Positions 17,496-24,299 of a stretch of DNA of 34,431 bases are shown here, one piece after another. The translations under genes were made by a program, and so were the position numbers. Where the stretch lies: positions 1 to 34,431 of the forward strand of contig JAEEHZ010000238.1 of assembly GCA_016281115.1 (NCBI GenBank), written 5' to 3'. Below the pieces are notes generated by a model that was not told the origin of the DNA, did no database searches, and saw only the letters and a list, made by a program, of their open reading frames with translations. Position 1 is the stretch's first letter. Every line of letters begins with the position of its first letter. This stretch comes from Clostridiaceae bacterium (lineage in GTDB: Bacteria; Bacillota; Clostridia; Oscillospirales; Acutalibacteraceae).

Positions 17496-18983
17496 TTATT
17501 CGGCAGTTGCTGCTGTAAATGCGCTTGTACCGTCAAAGTTAAATACGAGTTTGTCTTCGCCTACAGGAATTGTAACAACGTTATTTTCAACAGTCATATT
17601 CTCTCTTGCTGACTTAATGTTTTCTGCTGCGATAGGTGTTGCAAGCTCGATTTTGCCTATCTCTTCCTGCTCTTCTTTGTCATAGTAGAAGATTATGTTA
17701 GAAACTGTCTCTTTGCCTTCTTCTGCGTCAACAGGAACTTCAAAGTATGCAAGAACGTCAACTTCTTTGTCGCCTATTGTGAGCTTAGCTTTTACATAAG
17801 GCTGATTATTTCTCCAATCGGTACCAACAAGCTCTTCGCTGTTTGTATCCTCGGTAGCTGTGTCCTCAGAAGCTGTATCTTCAGTAGCTGTATCTTCAGT
17901 AGCTGTGTCTTCGGATGCAGTATCTTCAGTAGCTGTATCTTCGGATGCAGTATCAACGTCGCTGATCTCTTCAATCAAAGGAAGCTTTTCGATAAGCTTT
18001 GCAATGAATCTCTGAAGTGTTGCAACGTCCATCATTGTAACGTCACCGTTAAGAGATACGTCAGCAGCTACTTCGTCGATCTCGATCTCGAACTCTGCGA
18101 TGTGTTTCTGCATTGTAACAACGTCCATCATATCAACAACGCCGCTCTTGTCAGCATCGCCCCAGAGAATATCTTCCTCTGTGTTTGTGTCGCTCTCTGT
18201 TGTGGGCTCTTCGCTGTTTGTATCTTCCTCAGAGTCTTCTTCCTCTTCTTCAACCTCAAGGCTTGCAAGATCTTCTACTTTAACATCTAAAGTATATGTT
18301 TTCTCGCTGAGAGTCTTGTCCATCTCTGTCAAAACGTTCATAAGTGTGTCTTTGTGCTCTGTAACGAACTCGTCGCTTACATAAGGCATAAATGCAAGAG
18401 CTGCTTCTGCGATCTTGATGCCGCCCTCTAAAGTTGCAACGCCTTCGTTGATCTCTTTAACTTCGAAATCGAGCAAGCTCATAAATTTCTTAATTTCTGT
18501 GCCGTCTGCTTTTGCAGAATCGTACTTAACTGTAACAACATCGCCTGCTGCGAGCTCTTCCGAAACATCGCCTGCATAAGGAAGAACGCCTGTTTTTCCG
18601 TCGTAAACAGTTAAATCTTCTACGTTAACGTCTACTGTCAATGTGAGCTCTGTGAAACCGATCGCGTCGATTGCGGGAGTGTATTGTTCCATGTTAACAC
18701 CAAGCTCTGCAAGTGTGTCTTTTACTACAAATGTACGGTTGAGTGTTGCTTTGTCGCCGTCTACTGCAGCAACGTCAAAATCAAATGCATAAAAAACTCT
18801 GTTGAGTTCATTGTCTGCATAGTCATGAGCGCCGTAGTTGATAGCTACAACATCGCCTGCCTTAATGGCTGCTTCTGCTTCAGTTTCTGCACCGTCTTCT
18901 GCAAAAGCTGCTGTTGCCATTACTGAAACGAGCATTAATGCTGCCAATGCGAAGGAAAGGTACTTTTTGATTGTCATTTTCAT
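17496..18983 (-). CDS. Secreted acidic protein with internal dockerin module
   Basis: A 495-aa exported protein. A signal peptide (about residues 1-28, ending AAFA) precedes two related modules of about 90 residues, each beginning GDVV and ending with a VNVEDL/VKVEDL stretch. After a Glu-rich linker comes a dockerin pair (WGDADKSGVVDMMD and DVSLNGDVTMMD, both followed by a Q-H/R-I/F-A helix), then a D-T-A-[ST]-E repeat linker and a C-terminal domain of about 100 residues. A mid-protein dockerin is unusual. AAGGGG lies 9 nt before the ATG at 18983. The function is unknown. It may be a surface or extracellular complex component. It follows the phosphohexomutase gene by 17 nt. Confidence 0.7.
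   Translation of the reverse strand: MKMTIKKYLSFALAALMLVSVMATAAFAEDGAETEAEAAIKAGDVVAINYGAHDYADNELNRVFYAFDFDVAAVDGDKATLNRTFVVKDTLAELGVNMEQYTPAIDAIGFTELTLTVDVNVEDLTVYDGKTGVLPYAGDVSEELAAGDVVTVKYDSAKADGTEIKKFMSLLDFEVKEINEGVATLEGGIKIAEAALAFMPYVSDEFVTEHKDTLMNVLTEMDKTLSEKTYTLDVKVEDLASLEVEEEEEDSEEDTNSEEPTTESDTNTEEDILWGDADKSGVVDMMDVVTMQKHIAEFEIEIDEVAADVSLNGDVTMMDVATLQRFIAKLIEKLPLIEEISDVDTASEDTATEDTASEDTATEDTATEDTASEDTATEDTNSEELVGTDWRNNQPYVKAKLTIGDKEVDVLAYFEVPVDAEEGKETVSNIIFYYDKEEQEEIGKIELATPIAAENIKSARENMTVENNVVTIPVGEDKLVFNFDGTSAFTAATAE
17845..17949 (-). repeat. 15-bp tandem repeat (7 copies) in the dockerin protein gene
   Basis: Seven consecutive 15-bp units, of the form GTATCTTCAGTAGCT on the + strand with third-position variation, encode D-T-A-[ST]-E on the - strand. 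The unit is a multiple of three, so copy-number change would lengthen or shorten the linker without breaking the frame. Confidence 0.85.
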
Positions 18984-19000
18984 TGTCTTTGTCCCCTTTT

Positions 19001-20515
19001 TTATAAATTTAAATTTATTAAATCAAGCTTATTACACCTCGAGAGAAAAGGTGTAATAAGTTTAATTATCTTGTTTATACCGCCCTGTGAATTACTCTCT
19101 ATATTCAAGGGCATTATCGGGTCGTGAACGCTTAGCCTTAAAAGACACCAACCGTCGCCGTTGTCTTTGTCAAATGAGAGGCGCACGCCCTCATAATTGT
19201 CGGGTACTATTGCAATACCGTTTTCACGGGCATATTGTTCAAGCTCTTTTAGAACAGAGTCGCCGTAAGCTTTAAAGTCTTTGTCAAGGATTTTAAGACG
19301 GTATTCTTCGGCTTCCAAAGGTTCCTTAAGCTTTGATAAAACACTGTTTAAGCTTAGCCCCTGCTTTTTAAGCTTCACGGCTTTAATGATTATCTTTGTG
19401 CAAAGATAAGCTCCGTCATCGAGAAAATAATTCTCCGACATTGCGGCGTGTCCCGACGTTTCTATCGCAAGCGGTGCGCAGATGCCTTCTTTGTTCAGGC
19501 GCAACGCCTCGTTAATGACGTTTTTGTAGCCGCGTTTAAATCTGCGGTGCCGTCCGCCAAGCTCTTTTTCGATAAACTCCGTAACACCGTCTGAGGTTAT
19601 TGAGTCGGTGACGACAGTCCCGCCCGGAGCATCTTCAAGTGCGATAGCAGATGCAAGGGCAACAAGTCTGTTTCGGCTTATCTCTTTTCCCGTGCTGTCC
19701 ACTGCAGCTCCTCGGTCTACATCTGTATCGAATATAACACCCAAATCGCATTTGTTACCTATAACCGCTGAGGATATTGCTTTCATAGCGTCTTTGTTCT
19801 CGGGATTCGGAACGTGATTGGGAAACATTCCGTCAGGCTCCAAAAACTGTGAGGCGCTTATATCAGCTCCCAAAGGCTCAAGCACCTTATCGGCGTAAAA
19901 ACCGCCTGCACCGTTGCCTGCGTCTACTGCTATTTTAAATCCTTTAAGAGGATGAGAATAGTCTTCGTTGTTAATTCCTCTGCAAATGATATCACGCAAG
20001 TGCTTTGAATAATCGGACATATAATCGGTAATAATTATTTCGCCGCTGTTTGACAACATGGGAGATCTGTCTGCAATTGCCAAATCAAGAATAGATGTAA
20101 TATCGGTGCCTTCAAGACCGCCGTTTCGGGTAAAGAACTTTAGACCGTTACGGTAATATGGGTGATGGCTTGCCGTTATCATAACCGCACCGTCACATTT
20201 CAGGTCAAGCGTTGTCATAAACATTGAGGGAGTGGATGCAAGCCCGCAGTTAAGCACCTTTGTGCCGTAGCTTTTAAGGCTTTCGGAGCAGATATTAAGT
20301 ATATGCTCCCCTGTTATTCTTGAATCACGACCGACGGAAACAGTCAAAGCCTCAACGCTTTTGTTCCGTTTTGTTCCGAGCCACAGCGCAAAAGCAGAGA
20401 TGATTCTATGTATTGCTTCATCGCTTAAATTAAACTCTTGTCCTTCAATGCCTTTAACGGCAACACCGCGAATGTCTGTTCCGCTTTTAAGATCATAGAA
20501 AAATTCTTTATTCAT
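19001..20515 (-). CDS. Phosphohexomutase (phosphoglucomutase/phosphomannomutase family)
   Basis: A 504-aa alpha-D-phosphohexomutase, which moves phosphate between C1 and C6 of a hexose. The four family loops are visible: phosphoserine loop TASHHP with S116, metal-binding DTDVDR (D263, D265, D267), sugar-binding ETSGH (352-356) and the C-terminal phosphate-binding RLSVHDP region. Substrate (glucose or mannose phosphate) cannot be set from these motifs. GGGGTG precedes the ATG at 20515, and a good sigma-A promoter lies upstream. The final codons overlap an inverted repeat, and the secreted dockerin gene begins 17 nt after the stop, an unexpected pairing. Confidence 0.85.
   Translation of the reverse strand: MNKEFFYDLKSGTDIRGVAVKGIEGQEFNLSDEAIHRIISAFALWLGTKRNKSVEALTVSVGRDSRITGEHILNICSESLKSYGTKVLNCGLASTPSMFMTTLDLKCDGAVMITASHHPYYRNGLKFFTRNGGLEGTDITSILDLAIADRSPMLSNSGEIIITDYMSDYSKHLRDIICRGINNEDYSHPLKGFKIAVDAGNGAGGFYADKVLEPLGADISASQFLEPDGMFPNHVPNPENKDAMKAISSAVIGNKCDLGVIFDTDVDRGAAVDSTGKEISRNRLVALASAIALEDAPGGTVVTDSITSDGVTEFIEKELGGRHRRFKRGYKNVINEALRLNKEGICAPLAIETSGHAAMSENYFLDDGAYLCTKIIIKAVKLKKQGLSLNSVLSKLKEPLEAEEYRLKILDKDFKAYGDSVLKELEQYARENGIAIVPDNYEGVRLSFDKDNGDGWCLLRLSVHDPIMPLNIESNSQGGINKIIKLITPFLSRCNKLDLINLNL
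19028..19060 (-). terminator. Inverted repeat inside the 3' end of the phosphohexomutase gene
   Basis: CTTATTACACC (19028-19038) and GGTGTAATAAG (19050-19060) form an 11-bp perfect stem with an 11-nt loop (up to 14 bp with flanking A-T and G-T pairs). It lies within the last codons of the mutase. AT-rich sequence follows on the - strand before the next ribosome-binding site. It could partially terminate transcription between the two genes, and translation of the mutase would disrupt it. Confidence 0.45.
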
Positions 20516-20608
20516 AAAACAGTGACACCCCGCAGCAGTTGTAATTAACGCTGATGTCTTTTAGGAAAATAAAAGATGCTTGCGTAACACCTATACATCA
20601 TTGGGGTT

Positions 20609-20637
20609 ATTATATCATTATTTTTTTGAAATGTCTA
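20609..20637 (-). promoter_or_regulatory. Sigma-A promoter of the phosphohexomutase operon
   Basis: On the - strand, TAGACA (20632-20637) and a perfect TATAAT (20609-20614) are 17 nt apart. The expected start is near 20602, giving a leader of about 87 nt. Confidence 0.7.
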
Positions 20638-20654
20638 TATTTCACACAGATATT
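20626..20654 (+). promoter_or_regulatory. Possible promoter of the ABC ATPase gene
   Basis: TTGAAA (20626-20631) and GATATT (20649-20654) are spaced by 17 nt on the + strand. The -35 element is next to the -35 of the divergent promoter, so the two may compete. Consensus match is modest (5/6 and 4/6). Confidence 0.35.
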
Positions 20655-20695
20655 TTTGATAAAAAATTAAAAAATAAATTGGGAGGTTGATAGCA

Positions 20696-21364
20696 TTGAA
20701 CATAATTGAACTTAAAAACGTAAGTAAAGTATATAAAATGGGCAAAACGACTTTAAACGCATTGTCGGATATCAGTGTTAATGTAAAAAGCGGAGACTTT
20801 ATTGCAATAATAGGAAAGTCGGGCTCGGGAAAATCCACACTTATGAATATACTCGGATGCCTTGATGTGCCGACAAGCGGAGAATACTATTTATGCGGAG
20901 AAAATGTGGGAAAAATGACAGAAAATCATTTGTCTGATATACGAAACAGAAAAATAGGGTTTATTTTCCAAAATTTTAATCTTATTACTACAATGTCCGC
21001 ATATGAAAATGTTGAGCTTCCTCTGATATACAGAGGCGTTAGTCCTGTGCTGAGAAAAAGCATCGTTACAAAAGCGCTCAAAAGTGTGGGGCTGTCTTCA
21101 AGACTTGATCATAAGCCAAGCGAGCTTTCGGGCGGTCAGCAGCAGCGTGTGGCAATAGCAAGAGCATTGGCGCTGAGTCCTCAAATAATTCTTGCAGATG
21201 AGCCTACGGGAAATCTTGACACAGGCTCAGGCGAAGATGTAATGAATTTGCTTTCCGAGCTAAATGAACAGGGTAAAACCGTTATTTTAATAACACACGA
21301 TAACGGGGTTGCAAACAAAGCCAAAACAAAAATAGAGATCAGCGACGGAAAAATCGTAAGCTGA
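20696..21364 (+). CDS. ABC transporter ATP-binding protein (MacB/LolD type)
   Basis: A 222-aa ATPase with a complete set of motifs: Walker A GKSGSGKST, Q-loop FQNFNLI, signature LSGGQQQRVAIARALA, Walker B IILADEP followed by TGNLD, and switch His in LITHD. The FQNFNL and DEPTGNLD sequences mark the LolD/MacB (FtsX-type permease) branch, involved in efflux of peptides or lipoprotein-like substrates. I chose the TTG at 20696, 9 nt after GGGAGG. The TTG at 20687 touches that site. No permease gene is adjacent: the next gene is a cation exchanger. The partner must be elsewhere. Confidence 0.88.
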   Translation: MNIIELKNVSKVYKMGKTTLNALSDISVNVKSGDFIAIIGKSGSGKSTLMNILGCLDVPTSGEYYLCGENVGKMTENHLSDIRNRKIGFIFQNFNLITTMSAYENVELPLIYRGVSPVLRKSIVTKALKSVGLSSRLDHKPSELSGGQQQRVAIARALALSPQIILADEPTGNLDTGSGEDVMNLLSELNEQGKTVILITHDNGVANKAKTKIEISDGKIVS

Positions 21365-21383
21365 GCCGCATATAATAAATATA

Positions 21384-21417
21384 CGCAAAAGCAGAGTAGT
21401 GCTAATCCGCTTTTGCG
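21384..21417 (+). terminator. Probable terminator after the ABC ATPase gene
   Basis: CGCAAAAGC (21384-21392) pairs with GCTTTTGCG (21409-21417), 9 bp with a 16-nt loop, 20 nt after the ATPase stop. The following tract is only mildly T-rich. Confidence 0.5.
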
Positions 21418-21510
21418 CTGTGTACATATGTTTGTATTAAACGTCGTATTGACATATCAATTTATTTGAAGTAAAATACCCAAAGATATTTATTTGGCAG
21501 GTGGATTTTA

Positions 21511-22434
21511 TTGCTTAAATATTTGTTGCTTCTTATCGGTTTCTTTTTGTTAATAAAAGGTGCCGATGTTTTTGTAGAGGGAAGCGCTTCAGTTGCCGGA
21601 CTGTTAAAAATTCCCTCACTTTTGATTGGACTTACGGTGGTTTCTATGGGAACAAGTGCGCCTGAGGCAGCGGTAAGCATTACGGCTGCACTTGATAACA
21701 GCGAGGCAATTGCGGTCAGTAATGTTATAGGTTCAAATATTTTTAATATACTCATTGTGGCGGGCGCCTGCGCGCTTATAAAGCCCGTTGTTGTTAATTC
21801 TTCCATAATCAAACGCGACCTGCCGTTTTGTATAGGCGCAACACTGGCAGTTCTTATTCTGTCTTTAAATAAAGCATTTTCGAGAATAGACGGTATAATT
21901 ATGCTTTTGCTCTTCATTGTCTATATGGTAATGATGGTAGTATCCGGTATCCGCTCAAAGAAAGATTCAGACGAAGAATATAAAATTATGTCGCCTGTAA
22001 AAAGTGTGATCTATATTGTTATAGGTATAGCGGCTGTTATACTCGGCGGTAATCTGGTAGTTGACAATTCCGTTCTCATTGCCCAAAGCTTTGGCGTAAG
22101 CGAAACGATTATAGGGCTTACGATAATATCTGTGGGAACATCTCTGCCGGAGCTCGTTACAAGTATTGTTGCCACACGCAAGGGGCAAACCGATATTGCT
22201 TTAGGCAACGCGATCGGCTCGTGCATATTCAATGTTGTATTTATTCTTGGAGCGTCTTCGGCTATTAAGCCTATCGCATTTGAGCTTAATTCGGTGTTTG
22301 ATATAGCCGTATCTCTTGCCGTTTTGATTTTGGCGCTTGCGTTTACGGTAAAAGACAAAAAGCTTAACCGTTTTCAGGGAGCAATATTCTTGTTTGCATA
22401 TATAGCTTATCTTGTGTTTATATTTGTGAGATGA
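21511..22434 (+). CDS. CaCA-family Na+/Ca2+ (or H+/Ca2+) exchanger, YrbG-like
   Basis: A 307-aa integral membrane antiporter with about ten hydrophobic helices. The two inverted alpha repeats are clear: MGTSAPEAAVSI with SNVIGSNIFN in the N-half, and VGTSLPELVTSI with GNAIGSCIFN in the C-half. The Glu in each GTS-PE motif binds the cation. Known family members export Ca2+ in exchange for Na+ or H+. The start is a TTG at 21511 with GGCAGGTGGA upstream. Its TGA abuts the stop of the convergent ypeB gene within a TGATCA palindrome, with no terminator between them. Confidence 0.87.
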   Translation: MLKYLLLLIGFFLLIKGADVFVEGSASVAGLLKIPSLLIGLTVVSMGTSAPEAAVSITAALDNSEAIAVSNVIGSNIFNILIVAGACALIKPVVVNSSIIKRDLPFCIGATLAVLILSLNKAFSRIDGIIMLLLFIVYMVMMVVSGIRSKKDSDEEYKIMSPVKSVIYIVIGIAAVILGGNLVVDNSVLIAQSFGVSETIIGLTIISVGTSLPELVTSIVATRKGQTDIALGNAIGSCIFNVVFILGASSAIKPIAFELNSVFDIAVSLAVLILALAFTVKDKKLNRFQGAIFLFAYIAYLVFIFVR

Positions 22435-23793
22435 TCATATTGTAAGTGTACCGTTTTCGTCTTTAAGAAGGATATAAATATTTTCTTCTTCGCCCGTTGC
22501 GGCGTTGATATAAACAAGCACCTTATCGTCATTTTCACCGTCACACAAGAATTCGTAACAAAGCACCTCGTTTTCTCCGTCTGTGGGGATAAGCGCGGTG
22601 TTTTCTTCTTTTATTGTTAGCAGATCGCTCACATTTTCTTTTGCCTGACCTAAGGTTATGGTGTTCTTATCAAGTTTTCTTGTCTTGTGGTTCATAATAT
22701 AACCCGTTGCACCGAACGAGACTATCTCACCTGTATCTACGGCTACACCGACTTTAATAAGGTCTGTATAACACACAACATCGTCCTGTACATATGAAAA
22801 ATTGAATGTGGCAACAGAGTCCGAAATATAGCCGTAGCTTGATTTCATATTGTCAAACTTTTTTTGCTTTAAATATGCCTGCGCTTTTTTCAGGGCTGAG
22901 TCATAGTCATATACAGAGTCCCCGTGAGTGACCGTTTTGTGGAACGATTCTATAAATCCTCCCTGCTTGCATATGCTTATATTTGTTGTACCGTCTTTTG
23001 TTGTAAAGCAATAGAGAGGAGTATTGTTTAAGGTCTCGTTTGCAAATTTCAGCTCGTTTTCGTCAATATTTAAAAATACAGCACCCAAATAGCGAGCTTC
23101 GTTTATTGTGTATTCACGCTGGTTTTTGGACATTTCCGCAGTTTTGTGCAAAATGTGGTCGGAAAACGGTCCGTCGTAAATAAGCGTGGGGTAATTTGTG
23201 AACTCACTGCTTATATTTCTGAATGTGCCGTCAAGTGTAAAACCTTCGGTTATGTTTTCGGAAAGATTTCCCTGAGGAACAAGCGAGAGCATAATATCAC
23301 CCCCGTAGTTTGTATAAAAATATGCGGTGTCTTCTACGCTCGCGGCAAGCTGCTTGCTGTAATTCCTCAGCGAATTGAGCATTTCTTCGTCACTGTCGTT
23401 TATCGAATCAAAAGACATGGATTTGTTTTGAAGATATTGGGCTATATCGCTTATCTGCGATAAATATTTTTGAATAATCTGTTCATCACTCAGCGTTACA
23501 GGCAAAAGACTCAGTGCGTCTTTTGCCTCTTGCGCCGATACAGCTAATTTTGTGTATATCTTGTTTTTCGCACTCTCGCTTTTAACGTACATACCCTTTG
23601 TGAGCGTGTTTGCAAGATCGGTCAGGTGATCCGAAAGCCTGTTGAGTGCGTTTTTGTATGTGTTCTCGACCGATGATTTATATTTTTGTACCATATTATA
23701 ACCTATTGCAGCGGCAGACAGCATTAGTATAACTGCAATCAAGCTGAAGCTTATTATGCGTATAAAAGCTCTTTTTGAAATTGGCTTGTTCAT
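22435..23793 (-). CDS. ypeB: Germination protein YpeB-like
   Basis: A 452-aa protein with an N-terminal membrane anchor (about residues 11-32) and an extracytoplasmic helical region, followed by PepSY-like segments near the C-terminus (e.g. YDSALKKAQAYLKQKK and KVGVAVDTGEIVSFGATGYI). This matches YpeB, which in Bacillus stabilises the spore cortex lytic enzyme SleB. The ATG at 23793 is preceded by AAAGGAG. The partner sleB is not next to it: upstream on the same strand is a tRNA, downstream a convergent transporter. Expression would be expected in the forespore, but I see no confident sigma-G promoter. Confidence 0.8.
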   Translation of the reverse strand: MNKPISKRAFIRIISFSLIAVILMLSAAAIGYNMVQKYKSSVENTYKNALNRLSDHLTDLANTLTKGMYVKSESAKNKIYTKLAVSAQEAKDALSLLPVTLSDEQIIQKYLSQISDIAQYLQNKSMSFDSINDSDEEMLNSLRNYSKQLAASVEDTAYFYTNYGGDIMLSLVPQGNLSENITEGFTLDGTFRNISSEFTNYPTLIYDGPFSDHILHKTAEMSKNQREYTINEARYLGAVFLNIDENELKFANETLNNTPLYCFTTKDGTTNISICKQGGFIESFHKTVTHGDSVYDYDSALKKAQAYLKQKKFDNMKSSYGYISDSVATFNFSYVQDDVVCYTDLIKVGVAVDTGEIVSFGATGYIMNHKTRKLDKNTITLGQAKENVSDLLTIKEENTALIPTDGENEVLCYEFLCDGENDDKVLVYINAATGEEENIYILLKDENGTLTI

Positions 23794-23924
23794 ATAAAAT
23801 CTCCTTTATTAAGCCTTTTTGCTATTTTTTCGCAAAAACCTTCAATTATGCATAGCTTTGCCATTAAAACAGAAATAAACCATAAAGGAATGATACAAAA
23901 ACGCCTTTTTATCATTATACAAAG

Positions 23925-23951
23925 AAAAAACCTGCCGGCTTCATCGACAGG
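23925..23951 (-). terminator. Second terminator downstream of tRNA-Arg
   Basis: On the - strand CCTGTCG (23945-23951) pairs with CGGCAGG (23931-23937), with one G-U pair and a 7-nt loop, then TTTTTT (23925-23930). It follows the tRNA terminator by about 50 nt and precedes ypeB, giving a double insulation. Confidence 0.6.
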
Positions 23952-24001
23952 ATTCTTGTTTAGAGATTACCTAATGAATATGCAAAAGCCTTATCGCAGG
24001 C

Positions 24002-24036
24002 AAAAAAATCCGCGCTCAGAAAAATCTCTAAGCGCG
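24002..24036 (-). terminator. Rho-independent terminator of tRNA-Arg
   Basis: On the - strand CGCGCTTAGA (24027-24036) pairs with TCTGAGCGCG (24011-24020), one wobble, 6-nt loop, followed by a run of seven T (24002-24008). Confidence 0.85.
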
Positions 24037-24059
24037 AATTGGGTACGGTGTCCCGCCGC

Positions 24060-24136
24060 TGGCGCGCCAAAAGGGATTCGAACCCCCGACCTTTCGCTTA
24101 GGAGGCGAACGCTCTATCCTGCTGAGCTATTGGCGC
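24060..24136 (-). tRNA. tRNA-Arg (anticodon CCU)
   Basis: A full cloverleaf is visible on the - strand, 77 nt including an encoded CCA (24060-24062). The acceptor pair is GCGCCAA/TTGGCGC. The anticodon arm TTCGC-CTCCTAA-GCGAA carries CCT, which reads AGG codons. The T-loop is TTCGAAT, and its stem has two G-U pairs. It has its own promoter and terminator, so it is a single-gene unit. The nearby open frame on the opposite strand is its antisense shadow. Confidence 0.97.
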
Positions 24137-24155
24137 ATAAATCATTACGTTCGGT

Positions 24156-24184
24156 ATTTTATACCAAACTGCTTTTTTTGTCAA
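24156..24184 (-). promoter_or_regulatory. Promoter of tRNA-Arg
   Basis: On the - strand a perfect TTGACA (24179-24184) and TAAAAT (24156-24161) are 17 nt apart, about 20 nt before the tRNA 5' end at 24136. The -10 sits inside a GGTAT/ATACC palindrome (24154-24166). Confidence 0.85.
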
Positions 24185-24227
24185 GCGGAAAAGGAATTTG
24201 CAACGTATAGAGTGTTACTTAAAATGA

Positions 24228-24280
24228 TTCTCCGCACATCCGCTTTTGTATGTGTTTCATCAAAACGGATATACGGAGAA
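24228..24280 (-). terminator. Terminator-like hairpin after spoVAD
   Basis: TTCTCCG (24228-24234) pairs with CGGAGAA (24274-24280), continued inward by ATCCG/CGGAT and TTTTG/CAAAA with small mismatches. It lies 20 nt after the spoVAD stop on the - strand and is followed by a short TTTT tract. Confidence 0.55.
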
Positions 24281-24299
24281 ATACATTTTTAATTAATAA

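Noticed and set aside
17836..17960. A CRISPR array in the 15-bp repeat region
   Set aside because: The units are contiguous without spacers, are in frame and encode a D-T-A-S/T-E linker.
23848..24210. A 120-codon open frame on the + strand containing GIRTPDLSLRRRTLYPAELL
   Set aside because: This is the well-known antisense reading of a tRNA gene (tRNA-Arg at 24060-24136). It has no ribosome-binding site and crosses the tRNA promoter and terminators.
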